DNA of 8,926 nucleotides from Opitutia bacterium (lineage in GTDB: Bacteria; Verrucomicrobiota; Verrucomicrobiia; Opitutales; Opitutaceae). The stretch's first letter is position 1. Each line of letters begins with the position of its first letter. The notes under the pieces are model-generated. The model was not told where the DNA came from and made no database searches. It was given only the letters and a program-made list of their open reading frames with translations. A program made the translations under genes and the position numbers. Shown here one piece after another: positions 1-6,412 of this stretch. Location of the stretch: positions 5,069 through 13,994 of the forward strand of contig PMKA01000049.1 of NCBI GenBank assembly GCA_003157575.1, given 5' to 3'.

Positions 1-1040
1 GACTTGCCTGCGCCGTTGGGGCCGACAAGCACGATGCGCTGGCCGCGCTCCGCGACGAAATCGAGCCCGTTGTAGACCACGTGGTCGCCGTAGGACTGGG
101 AGACATTCTCCAGGGTCACCACCCGCAGGCCGCTGCGCGGCGGCTGTGGGAAATGGAAGTGCAGGCGCGCGATGTCGGCCTCGGGCGCCTCGATTGCCTC
201 GGCGAGGATGTGCGCGATCTGTTTCTCCTTCGACTTCGCGCGGGAGGCGAGGGAGGACTTCGCCCCGAAACGGTCGATGAAGTGCTGGAGGTGGGCAACC
301 TCGCGCTGCTGGTTCTTGAAGGCGGCGAGCTGCTGGGCCTCGCTTGCCTCGCGCAGGCGGAGAAAGTCGTCGTAGTTGCCGTTCCAGCGCCAGAGATGCT
401 CGCGACGCAGCTCAAGAACGCCGGTGCACAGGGAGTTGAGAAACGCCCGGTCGTGGGAGATCATCAGCAGGGCGCCCGGGTAGCGCGAAAGGTAGTCCTG
501 AAACCACAGCAACGCCTCAAGATCGAGGTGGTTGGTCGGCTCGTCCAGCATCAGCAGGTCGGGCGACTGCACGAGGAGTCGCGCGAGGTGGGCGCGCATG
601 ACCCAGCCGCCGGAGAACGTCCTGGCGGGCCGATGGTGATCGCCCTCGCGAAAACCAAGCCCGGCGAGGATCTGTTTGGCGCGCGGCTCGAGGGTATAGT
701 CCTCGATCGCAAAATCGTGTGCGGCGTCGGCGGGAGCCCCGGGCGCGGCCCCGCTCTCGCGCGATCCTCCCGTGGCGGGGCTCATCGCGAGCTGCAGGAT
801 GGTCTCCTCACCGGCAGGGGTGCTTTCCTGGGGCAGGAAGCCGACGGTGGTGCCGCGCTGCCAGGTCAGAGTGCCCTCTTCGGGCGAATCCTCGCCAAGG
901 ATGATTCTGAACAGGGTTGTCTTGCCTGCGCCATTTGCGCCGACGAGTCCAAAGCGGTCGCCCCTCAGGATGGTAAACGCCACCTCCTCGAACAGGGTGC
1001 GCGTTCCGAAATGTTTGGCGAGGCTGGCGACAGTAAGCAT
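1..1040 (-). CDS. ABC-F family ATPase (YheS-like), C-terminus beyond left edge
   Basis: The 346 visible codons encode a soluble tandem ABC ATPase of the ABC-F class. Known members bind the ribosomal E site and modulate translation or relieve stalling; they are not transporters. The first nucleotide-binding domain has Walker A GANGAGKT (residues 34-41), signature FSGGWVMR (142-149), Walker B LLMLDEPTNHLD with catalytic Glu167, and switch His196. An inter-domain linker rich in Gln, Lys and Arg follows (about 235-300). The second domain begins near 308, and its Walker A (GPNGAGK) is cut by the window edge. The FSGGW signature and the start MLTVASLAKHFG resemble the YheS branch, which supports the ATG at 1040. 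No Shine-Dalgarno is visible. An Ala/Gly/Pro-rich insert sits at about 84-110. The family call is firm; the subfamily and ribosomal role are inferred. Confidence 0.95.
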   Translation of the reverse strand, partial: MLTVASLAKHFGTRTLFEEVAFTILRGDRFGLVGANGAGKTTLFRIILGEDSPEEGTLTWQRGTTVGFLPQESTPAGEETILQLAMSPATGGSRESGAAPGAPADAAHDFAIEDYTLEPRAKQILAGLGFREGDHHRPARTFSGGWVMRAHLARLLVQSPDLLMLDEPTNHLDLEALLWFQDYLSRYPGALLMISHDRAFLNSLCTGVLELRREHLWRWNGNYDDFLRLREASEAQQLAAFKNQQREVAHLQHFIDRFGAKSSLASRAKSKEKQIAHILAEAIEAPEADIARLHFHFPQPPRSGLRVVTLENVSQSYGDHVVYNGLDFVAERGQRIVLVGPNGAGK

Positions 1041-1336
1041 GGAGACCGGGAAGAAAGCAGAGGAAACGGTCCGCCGTCGAGGCTGGGATGTCACCAAAAT
1101 CAAAGCGGCGCACGTCGAAGGACGCGTTGGGCCAGTGCCAACTAGACGGCTCAAGACCCTCGGGCCGGCCGGGACCTGATAGAAGAAACCGGGGACCGGA
1201 GAGGGTCGCCCCTGTCTGGGCACAGGCCTCCGCCAAGGCGTCGGCCCGGCACGCGGGACGGGAAAAGGGGTCCGCCGGCGAGCGGCGACCCTACGAGGTG
1301 AAGGCCGGGCCGGCGGCCCGGCATGGGCGTGGCCGC
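1041..1336. other. Intergenic region between mdh and the ABC-F gene
   Basis: These 296 bases contain no convincing gene. The open frames crossing them are extensions of frames antisense to, or out of frame with, the flanking genes and show no recognisable protein. The side near mdh holds two GC-rich hairpins, listed separately. An interrupted inverted repeat (TTGGGC, CAGT, GCCAA) lies at 1127-1141. I see no clear promoter for the ABC-F gene. Confidence 0.5.
1261..1322 (-). terminator. Probable terminator hairpins downstream of mdh
   Basis: Two inverted repeats follow the mdh stop on the minus strand. The first (1304-1322) is a perfect 8-bp stem, GCCGGGCC/GGCCCGGC, with a 3-base loop but no T tract. 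The second (1268-1291) pairs GGGTCGCCG with CGGCGGACCC, with one bulge, and is followed by CTTTTCC. The second looks more like an intrinsic terminator, though its T run is short. Together they probably separate mdh from the ABC-F gene. Confidence 0.45.
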
Positions 1337-2323
1337 CTATTTCGGCAGAAGCGCTGCGACGAGGGCCTTCTCCTCCTTCAACTCATTCTCGGTCGCGACG
1401 AGCTTGCTCCGGCCAAATTCGTCGACGGGCACGTCGGGAACGAGCGACCACTTCTGGCCGTCGCTGCGGATCGGGAAGGAATAGATCAGTCCCTTCTCGA
1501 TGCCGTAGGCGCCGTCGGAATGGACGCCGACGCTGAAACAATCGCCTGCGGGGGTGGGCGTCGTGAGCGCCCGGACCGTGTCGACAACGGCGTTGGCGGC
1601 CGAGGCGGCCGAGCTGGCGCCGCGGGCCTCAATGATCGCGGCCCCGCGTTTTTGGACTGTCGGAATGAACGTGTTCTTGAACCAGGCCTCGTCCTTGATG
1701 ACCTGCTGCGCAGGCCGGCCCCCGATCTTCGCATTGGTGAAGTCGGGATACATCGTGCTGCTGTGATTGCCCCAGATCGCGACGTTGGTGACCGCCGTGA
1801 TGTCGACGCCGGCCTTTTTGGCAAGCTGGGTCTTCGCGCGGTTCTGATCGAGCATTGTCATGGCGAACCACCGGTCGGCCGGGACGGTGCGGGCGTTGTT
1901 GAGGGCGATCAGGCAGTTTGTGTTGCAGGGATTGCCGATGACCAGGACGCGGATGTCGGATGCGGCGTTGCGCGCGATGGCCTGGCCCTGGCCCGTGAAG
2001 ATCCTGCCGTTGATGCCGAGCAGGTCCTTGCGCTCCATGCCGGCCTTGCGCGGCACAGAGCCGACAAGAAGCGCCCAGTTGACGCCCTTGAATCCTTCGT
2101 CGAGCGAGGCGGTCGGAACGACTCCGCGGAGAAGAGGAAACGCGCAGTCCTCCAGCTCCATGACAACGCCGTTCAGCGCCTTCAAGGCCGGCTCGATCTC
2201 CAGTAGATGGAGAATCACCGGCTGTTCGGGGCCAAACATGGCGCCCGAAGCGATTCGGAACAACAGGGAGTAGCCTATTTGGCCAGCAGCACCTGTGACA
2301 GCAACGCGGACTGGAGATTTCAT
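1337..2323 (-). CDS. mdh: Malate dehydrogenase (NAD-dependent, 328 aa)
   Basis: Interconverts malate and oxaloacetate with NAD in the cytoplasm (TCA cycle). The protein starts [20 protein letters not shown], with the Rossmann loop GAAGQIG at residues 11-17 and acidic Glu42 after the second strand, as expected for NAD preference. The mobile loop [10 protein letters not shown] carries the substrate arginines Arg92 and Arg98. Asp159 and Arg162 lie in LDQNR, and catalytic His187 lies in GNHSS. The length and the motifs [11 protein letters not shown] and [11 protein letters not shown] match the roughly 328-residue bacterial MDH group that resembles eukaryotic cytosolic MDH. I chose the ATG at 2323. 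The frame stays open upstream to a TTG at 2401, but that would add 26 residues before the Rossmann fold. The gene lies 132 bases downstream of aroF on the same strand, so the two could be co-transcribed. No Shine-Dalgarno is visible. Confidence 0.96.
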   Translation of the reverse strand: MKSPVRVAVTGAAGQIGYSLLFRIASGAMFGPEQPVILHLLEIEPALKALNGVVMELEDCAFPLLRGVVPTASLDEGFKGVNWALLVGSVPRKAGMERKDLLGINGRIFTGQGQAIARNAASDIRVLVIGNPCNTNCLIALNNARTVPADRWFAMTMLDQNRAKTQLAKKAGVDITAVTNVAIWGNHSSTMYPDFTNAKIGGRPAQQVIKDEAWFKNTFIPTVQKRGAAIIEARGASSAASAANAVVDTVRALTTPTPAGDCFSVGVHSDGAYGIEKGLIYSFPIRSDGQKWSLVPDVPVDEFGRSKLVATENELKEEKALVAALLPK

Positions 2324-2455
2324 TGGCGGCTGGAGTTGTATCGAGCCGGGGGACTGATTGAATGCGAATCGCGCCGGACGTTCAGGAATTAGCGTGCGCA
2401 ATGGCGACGATTAATCCGGAGATGCCGCGCTCCCGTCCTGCTGCACGGCGCTTTT

Positions 2456-3520
2456 TCAGCGCGGCAGGGGCCGACAGGCTGCCAGGGAGGCGTAAACTTC
2501 GCGGATCGCCGCCTCGGTCGTGGGCCAGTCGATGCACGGATCGGTGATCGACACGCCGGGGCGCAGTTGTGCGCGCGGCTGGGGAAACGGCTGGTTGCCG
2601 GCGGAAAGGTTGCTCTCGATCATCGCGCCCATGATCGATGTGTTCCCGGCGGCGATCTGACGCACGATGTCGCGAAGAACCTCCGGCTGGCGTTCCGGCT
2701 GCTTGGCCGAATTGTCGTGGCTGCAGTCGACGAGGATCGCCTTGGGCAACCCCGCCTTCTCGAGCAGGCGCTCGGCTTTGGCGACATGCTCCGGGCTGCA
2801 GTTGGGCCCATCGGATCCGCCGCGGAGCACGATGTGACAGCTGGCGTTTCCGCGCGTCACGATGGCGGAGGCGGTTCCTTCCATGCTGATCCCCAGAAAA
2901 GTCTGGGGCTGGGCCGCCGCCCGGATGGCGTTGATGGCGGGCTGGAGGCTTCCGTCGGTGCGGTTCTTGAAGCCGAGGGGCATCGAAAGGCCGGATGCCA
3001 TCTGCCGGTGGGTCTGCGACTCCGTCGTCCGTGCGCCGACCGCGGACCAACAGACAAGGTCGGCGATGTATTGCGGGGTGATGGGATCGAGCATCTCCGT
3101 GGCCGTCGGCAGGCCGAGATCGAGCACGGTGCGCAGGAATGTACGCGCGAGCCTGAGCCCTTCGGCGATGTCATACGAACCGTCCAGACGGGGGTCCATG
3201 ATGAGCCCCTTCCAACCGACCGCCGTGCGCGGCTTCTCGAAGTACACCCGCATGGCAATCAGAATGCGGTCGGCGACTTCGCGCGAAAGTCCTGCCAGCC
3301 GCCGGCCATATTCCTCGCCGGCATCGAGATCGTGGATCGAGCAGGGGCCCACGATAAGGAGGAGCCGGTTGTCGTCCCCAAAGATTAGGTTGCGCATCTC
3401 CTGCCGGGCGCGGGTGATGAATCCGGCTTGCGCGGCGGTCTTCGGCAGGGTGCGCAGCAACTCATTCGGCGTCGGCAGGACACGGGTTTCAACGACATTG
3501 ATGTCGGACGTTCTTTGCAC
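2456..3520 (-). CDS. aroF: DAHP synthase, type I (AroF-like)
   Basis: Condenses phosphoenolpyruvate with erythrose 4-phosphate to DAHP, the first step of the shikimate pathway. Motifs include GPCSIHD (58-64), MRVYFEKPRTAVGWKG (90-105), GARTTESQTHRQMASGLS (162-179) and GFKNRTDGS. The expected metal ligands are present: Cys60, His268 (CSHDNS), Glu302 (IESN) and Asp327 (ITDPCID), numbered almost as in the E. coli enzymes. From memory, the segments AINAIRAAAQP and GNQ..QPR fit E. coli AroF better than AroG or AroH. I chose the GTG at 3520, giving 354 residues (family about 350). The resulting start, MQRTSDINVVETRVLPTPNEL, aligns with AroF and places Asn at position 8, the site linked to tyrosine feedback in E. 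coli AroF. A TTG at 3610 would add 30 Ser/Arg-rich residues and sits in the T tract of a terminator-like hairpin. The leader suggests attenuation control. Confidence 0.95.
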   Translation of the reverse strand: MQRTSDINVVETRVLPTPNELLRTLPKTAAQAGFITRARQEMRNLIFGDDNRLLLIVGPCSIHDLDAGEEYGRRLAGLSREVADRILIAMRVYFEKPRTAVGWKGLIMDPRLDGSYDIAEGLRLARTFLRTVLDLGLPTATEMLDPITPQYIADLVCWSAVGARTTESQTHRQMASGLSMPLGFKNRTDGSLQPAINAIRAAAQPQTFLGISMEGTASAIVTRGNASCHIVLRGGSDGPNCSPEHVAKAERLLEKAGLPKAILVDCSHDNSAKQPERQPEVLRDIVRQIAAGNTSIMGAMIESNLSAGNQPFPQPRAQLRPGVSITDPCIDWPTTEAAIREVYASLAACRPLPR

Positions 3521-3608
3521 GGAGGGGGCAAGTTGCGGCTGTGCGCGCCGACAGGCAAGCCTGTGTTGGGAGGAGCGGTTCGACGAAGTCCGGGAAGACT
3601 TTCCGGGC

Positions 3609-3646
3609 AAAAATAAAGCGGGCCGGCTACCCCTAACCGGCCCGCT
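3609..3646 (-). terminator. Intrinsic terminator-like hairpin inside the aroF leader
   Basis: Read on the minus strand, AGCGGGCCGG pairs perfectly with CCGGCCCGCT (10 bp, 3646-3637 with 3626-3617). The 10-base spacer TTAGGGGTAG can add up to three weaker pairs and leave a GGGG loop. The stem is followed at once by the T-rich tract TTATTTTTG. The tail is on the correct side only for minus-strand transcription. No minus-strand gene lies upstream, because galK is divergent, so the structure would stop a short leader transcript about 90 bases before the aroF start. An attenuator is the simplest reading; the end of a small RNA is the alternative. Confidence 0.72.
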
Positions 3647-3670
3647 ATTGCTTTCTTAGTTACCCCAATA

Positions 3671-3687
3671 CTCCCGCTATGCGGGAG
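3671..3687 (-). promoter_or_regulatory. Upstream leader hairpin (possible attenuator arm)
   Basis: CTCCCGC and GCGGGAG form a perfect 7-bp stem with a 3-base loop, 24 bases before the terminator-like hairpin on the minus strand. Its 3' arm begins ATAGCGGG, which is repeated at the 5' side of the terminator stem. Alternative pairing is therefore possible: the first arm could pair with the terminator 5' arm, or the second with the terminator 3' arm, over about five G-C pairs each. The stop codon of the small leader frame falls in the loop and stem. The regulatory role is inferred. Confidence 0.5.
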
Positions 3688-3751
3688 AAGGAGAATTGAA
3701 ACGCTCCCTAACAAGAGCCAAGAGCCCAGAATCGTCAAATAAATCTCGCAT
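3677..3751 (-). CDS. Possible 24-residue leader peptide upstream of aroF
   Basis: A short frame starting with ATG at 3751 encodes MRDLFDDSGLLALVRERFNS then PSPA and a TAG stop. It ends inside the first leader hairpin and about 30 bases before the terminator-like stem, which is where a ribosome would influence folding. It contains two Phe and four Leu codons but no Trp or Tyr, so it is not a classical aromatic-rich attenuator peptide. No Shine-Dalgarno is visible. A competing frame with ATGs at 3795 and 3763-3765 includes one Tyr and one Trp codon but runs on through the terminator region. Coding status is uncertain; the placement is the main argument. Confidence 0.3.
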   Translation of the reverse strand: MRDLFDDSGLLALVRERFNSPSPA

Positions 3752-3763
3752 GATTTTGCGTTC

Positions 3764-3776
3764 ATTTGTCGCAAAT
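3764..3776. repeat. Short inverted repeat ATTTG-TCG-CAAAT
   Basis: Perfect 5-bp arms flank a 3-base centre, about 30 bases downstream of the predicted -10 element for the aroF leader. It could be an operator half-site pair or a minor RNA hairpin. It does not resemble the E. coli TyrR or TrpR boxes as I know them. Confidence 0.3.
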
Positions 3777-3803
3777 GGCTCGTGATAAGCCTCATGGGAT
3801 TGG

Positions 3804-3832
3804 ATTATTTCCCGCTGATTTCCGCCTGGAAA
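3804..3832 (-). promoter_or_regulatory. Predicted sigma70-type promoter for the aroF leader
   Basis: On the minus strand, TTTCCA (3832-3827, 4 of 6 matches to TTGACA) and AATAAT (3809-3804, 5 of 6 matches to TATAAT) are separated by exactly 17 bases. Transcription would begin near 3797, giving a leader of about 275 bases before the aroF GTG. It is the best promoter-like pair I found in this region. Confidence 0.5.
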
Positions 3833-3833
3833 T
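3818..3833. promoter_or_regulatory. 16-bp palindrome overlapping the predicted -35 box
   Basis: ATTTCC-GCCT-GGAAAT is a perfect inverted repeat with 6-bp arms and a 4-base centre. It covers the predicted -35 hexamer of the leftward promoter. A dimeric repressor bound here would block that promoter, so this is a candidate operator. The cognate regulator is not in the window and I do not recognise the site. Confidence 0.4.
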
Positions 3834-3956
3834 GTCAGACGTCGCCTGTCGGCCGGAGGATGCTGTCGACAGAATTCGGCAGTCTCCTGGAAAGGGAGCT
3901 CCGGGATGCGCCTGGTTTCATGACCGGCGGACGGGAATATCGAGGATCGGCGGATG

Positions 3957-4006
3957 TGCCCAAGATCGGCTTTGGGCAACAATCAGGCTCGCCAGCCATC
4001 CCAAAG
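3957..4006. repeat. Overlapping inverted repeats upstream of galK
   Basis: TGCCCAA (3957-3963) and TTGGGCA (3972-3978) form a perfect 7-bp inverted repeat around 8 bases, an operator-like 22-bp site. The middle arm also belongs to a second pair, CTTTGGG (3970-3976) with CCCAAAG (4000-4006), so the two pairings exclude each other in RNA. The position, 30-80 bases before the galK start, suits a regulatory role, but no regulator is identified. Confidence 0.35.
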
Positions 4007-4037
4007 TCTTTGAAGCTTTCATGGTTCCTAATTACCC

Positions 4038-5183
4038 ATGAAGGAATTGGCGATTACACGATTCACGCAGATCTACGGACATGCTCCGGCAGTCCTCGCG
4101 CGGGCGCCCGGGCGCATCGAATTCATCGGCAATCACACCGATTACAACGGAGGGACCGTCCTCGGTGCCGCCATCGACCTCGGAGTATGGGTGGCGGCTG
4201 CGCCGGCTCCGGCAGGGTTGCTCCATTTTGCCACGGAATCGCAGCGCGGAATTGTCACCGTGCCGGTCTCCGCGGCTGGAAAGCAGGTCGGGGCACAGCG
4301 TTGGGTGAATTACCCGCTCGGTGTCTGGACGAGTTTTCGGGAGTTCGGCTGGCGGCAGCCGGACGGATTGGAATATCTTGTCTGTTCGGATCTGCCGGTC
4401 GGAGCCGGGCTGAGCAGCAGCGCGGCGATTGAGCTGGCCTCGGCGCTTGCCTATCTGGGCCTCACCGGCGGCAACCCGGCCCGGGAGGAGATCGTGAAGC
4501 TCGGGCGCCACGCGGAGAACAATTTTGTCGGCGTACCGTGCGGAATTCTCGACCAGGGCGTGTCGGGTTTTGGCAGGAAGAACCACCTGGTGTTCATCGA
4601 CTGTCGCGGTCCCCGGTTTGAGACCGTGCCGATGCCGGCGGGGGCGCACTTCTGGGTTTTCAACACGCACACCAAGCACGCCCTCATCGACGGTCTTTAT
4701 GCCGCCCGCCACCGCGAGTGCATGGAAGCGGCCAGGGGACTTGGCGTGGCGCTGCTGGCGGATCTGACGCCTGCCCAGCTCGAACAGAAGCGCGCGTTGC
4801 TGCCGGAGGTCAACTACCGGCGGGCGAAGCACGTGATCGAGGAGATCGATCGCGTGGCGCGCGTGCAGGTCGCGCTCGCTTCTGGCGATCTTGCCTCCGT
4901 CGGACGGCTGCTGACCGCCTCCCACCGCAGTTCCCAGACTCAGTTTGAAAACAGCACGCCGGAGCTCGATTTTCTAGTCGAGACGCTTTCCGAGACGCCG
5001 CATGTTTACGGCGCCCGCCTGACCGGCGGAGGATTTGGCGGCGCGGTGATGGCCTTCACGGACGCGGAGTTCTCGGCGTCGGGGGCCGCCCAGGTGGCGG
5101 ATGCCTATGCGTTTCGTTTCGGCTCACGCCCCGACGTGCTCCATTGCGAGACGGGCGATGGCGCGGCAAGGGTGGATTTCTAG
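4038..5183 (+). CDS. galK: Galactokinase-family GHMP sugar kinase
   Basis: Predicted to phosphorylate galactose, or a similar sugar, at C1 with ATP in the cytoplasm (Leloir pathway entry). At 381 residues it matches the family length. GHMP landmarks are all present: the sugar-binding segment [17 protein letters not shown] (23-39), the phosphate loop [11 protein letters not shown] (120-130), CGILDQ with catalytic Asp172, the NTHTKHAL...YAARHREC segment (209-228), and the C-terminal [11 protein letters not shown] (325-335). Classical galactokinases read GRxNLIGEHTDYN, where the Glu contacts the sugar; here it is Asn32, and the usual Asn after GRx is Glu28. Some bacterial galactokinase-like proteins carry the GNHTD form, so the substrate should be treated as probable. 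No galT or galE lies nearby; pfk follows after 95 bases on the same strand. The ATG at 4038 has no Shine-Dalgarno. Confidence 0.88.
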   Translation: MKELAITRFTQIYGHAPAVLARAPGRIEFIGNHTDYNGGTVLGAAIDLGVWVAAAPAPAGLLHFATESQRGIVTVPVSAAGKQVGAQRWVNYPLGVWTSFREFGWRQPDGLEYLVCSDLPVGAGLSSSAAIELASALAYLGLTGGNPAREEIVKLGRHAENNFVGVPCGILDQGVSGFGRKNHLVFIDCRGPRFETVPMPAGAHFWVFNTHTKHALIDGLYAARHRECMEAARGLGVALLADLTPAQLEQKRALLPEVNYRRAKHVIEEIDRVARVQVALASGDLASVGRLLTASHRSSQTQFENSTPELDFLVETLSETPHVYGARLTGGGFGGAVMAFTDAEFSASGAAQVADAYAFRFGSRPDVLHCETGDGAARVDF

Positions 5184-5278
5184 CGGCATGCCCGACTTTG
5201 TTCGTCCGCCTGTTCGCTCTCTTTTCCTTGGAGCCGGCGGAATTATCCGGCAATCTTGGCGCCGAACCCACTGATCGC

Positions 5279-6412
5279 ATGAAGAACAAGCCCGTGAAGC
5301 GGATTGGAATCCTGACTGCAGGCGGGGACAGTCCCGGCCTGAACGCCGCCATCCGGGCGGTTGGCAAGGCCGCGATCGGCGAGTACGGCTGGGAGATGAT
5401 CGGCTTTCGCGACGGTTATCTCGGGCTCGCCCTCAACCGCTGGGTGCGGTTCGACAAGGCGCGCCTCGCCGGCATCCTCACCGTGGGCGGCACGGTGCTG
5501 GGCACGAGCCGCGACAAACCCCATCGCATGGAGATCAACGGCCGGGTCCGGGACATGACGGGGCCGATCGCAACCAACTACCGGCGGCTGGGACTCGACG
5601 CCCTCGTCTGCATCGGCGGCGGCGGCACGCAAAAGAACGCGATGCGCCTGGTGGAGAAGGGCCTGAACATCGTCACCCTCCCGAAGACGATCGACAACGA
5701 TGTTGCGCTGACCGACGCGACCATCGGCTTTGACACCGCGCTTGGCATCGCCACCGAGGCGATCGACCGGCTGCACAGCACGGCTCACAGCCATCACCGC
5801 ATCATCATCGCGGAGATCATGGGTCATCGCGCAGGCTGGCTCGCATTGGGAGCCGGCATCGCCGGCGGCGCCGACGTGATCCTCATTCCCGAGATCCCGT
5901 ACGACGTCGGGAGCGTGGTCGCGGCGATCCGCCGCCGCTCGCGCGCCGGCACAAATTTCAGCATCGTGGCCATCGCGGAGGGTGCGATGTCCAGGCACGA
6001 CGCGGTTGCATTCGCCTCAGTCGAGGCCCGCCGCAAGGTGGCCGGGACCGAGCTGGAACGGGAGCATGTGAAATCGGAGCTGGACGCGCTTGAGACGCGG
6101 CACGTCGGCAACACGCTGCGCCTGGCGAAACAGCTTGAGGAGCTCACCCATCTCGAAGCCCGGGTGACCATCCTGGGTTATGTGCAGCGCGGCGGAACGC
6201 CGTCCGTCGCGGACCGTTTGCTCGCCACGCGGCTGGGCACTGCGGCCGTCGGATTCATCCATGATGGCGTGTTTGGGGTGATGGTTGCGTCGCGCGGCGA
6301 TGGCGTGAAGGCCGTGCCTGTAGGGGATGTGGCCGGCAAGCTGAAGACCGTGCCGGCGGACCACCAGTGGATCGAGGCAGCCCGCCGCGTGGGCACATGC
6401 CTTGGAGACTAA
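5279..6412 (+). CDS. 6-phosphofructokinase (PfkA superfamily, phosphoryl donor uncertain)
   Basis: Phosphorylates fructose 6-phosphate to fructose 1,6-bisphosphate. The 377-residue protein starts [20 protein letters not shown], with the donor-site GGD loop at 15-17. The catalytic segment PKTIDND (135-141) contains Asp139, the expected general base, and Asp141. MGHRAGW (181-187) and GYVQRGGTP (300-308) are the substrate-binding segments. Where E. coli PfkA has GGDGS, this protein has GGGGT (113-117), losing the Asp but keeping the following Gly typical of ATP users. Lys136, where E. coli has Gly, is typical of PPi-dependent or mixed enzymes. The donor (ATP or PPi) therefore cannot be read from sequence. 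The frame is open back to 5144, inside galK, but the conserved N-terminus fixes the ATG at 5279. The gene probably shares a transcript with galK. Confidence 0.93.
   Translation: MKNKPVKRIGILTAGGDSPGLNAAIRAVGKAAIGEYGWEMIGFRDGYLGLALNRWVRFDKARLAGILTVGGTVLGTSRDKPHRMEINGRVRDMTGPIATNYRRLGLDALVCIGGGGTQKNAMRLVEKGLNIVTLPKTIDNDVALTDATIGFDTALGIATEAIDRLHSTAHSHHRIIIAEIMGHRAGWLALGAGIAGGADVILIPEIPYDVGSVVAAIRRRSRAGTNFSIVAIAEGAMSRHDAVAFASVEARRKVAGTELEREHVKSELDALETRHVGNTLRLAKQLEELTHLEARVTILGYVQRGGTPSVADRLLATRLGTAAVGFIHDGVFGVMVASRGDGVKAVPVGDVAGKLKTVPADHQWIEAARRVGTCLGD

Larger units (their letters stand above)
3521..4037. other. Divergent control region between aroF and galK
   Basis: This 517-base region separates divergent genes and contains no recognisable conserved protein. 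Its aroF-facing half holds a promoter-like pair, an overlapping palindrome, a possible leader peptide and two hairpins, the second terminator-like. Its galK-facing half holds inverted repeats but no promoter that I can place with confidence; the AT-rich TAATTA at 4029-4034 lies only 3 bases before the galK ATG. Longer open frames crossing it (for example 3782-4432 plus, 3385-3795 minus) run into the real genes out of frame. Confidence 0.6.

Noticed and set aside
81..1145. Plus-strand open frame of 354 codons
   Set aside because: It lies antisense to the ABC-F gene, whose motifs are unmistakable. Its own translation shows no family; long antisense frames are common at this GC content.
1088..2206. 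Plus-strand open frame of 372 codons
   Set aside because: Antisense to malate dehydrogenase; the translation is low-complexity, Arg/Gly/Asp-rich and unrecognisable.
2441..2462. GCGCT-AGCGC hairpin over the aroF stop as a terminator
   Set aside because: Only 5 bp with no following T tract on the minus strand; readthrough into mdh seems at least as likely.
2567..3659. Two plus-strand frames (2567-3388 and 2862-3659) across aroF
   Set aside because: Both are antisense to the DAHP synthase, which accounts for the conserved sequence.
3682..3783. AAGGAG followed by a TTG start and short plus-strand frame
   Set aside because: The purine run is simply the complement of the leader hairpin and mini-frame on the minus strand; the 28-codon translation is unrecognisable and points into no gene.
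4032..4925. Minus-strand open frame of 297 codons
   Set aside because: Antisense shadow of the galactokinase; no family motifs in its translation.
5144..5278. N-terminal extension of the phosphofructokinase back into galK
   Set aside because: The conserved PFK N-terminus begins at 5279; the added 45 residues overlap galK and show no domain or credible signal peptide.
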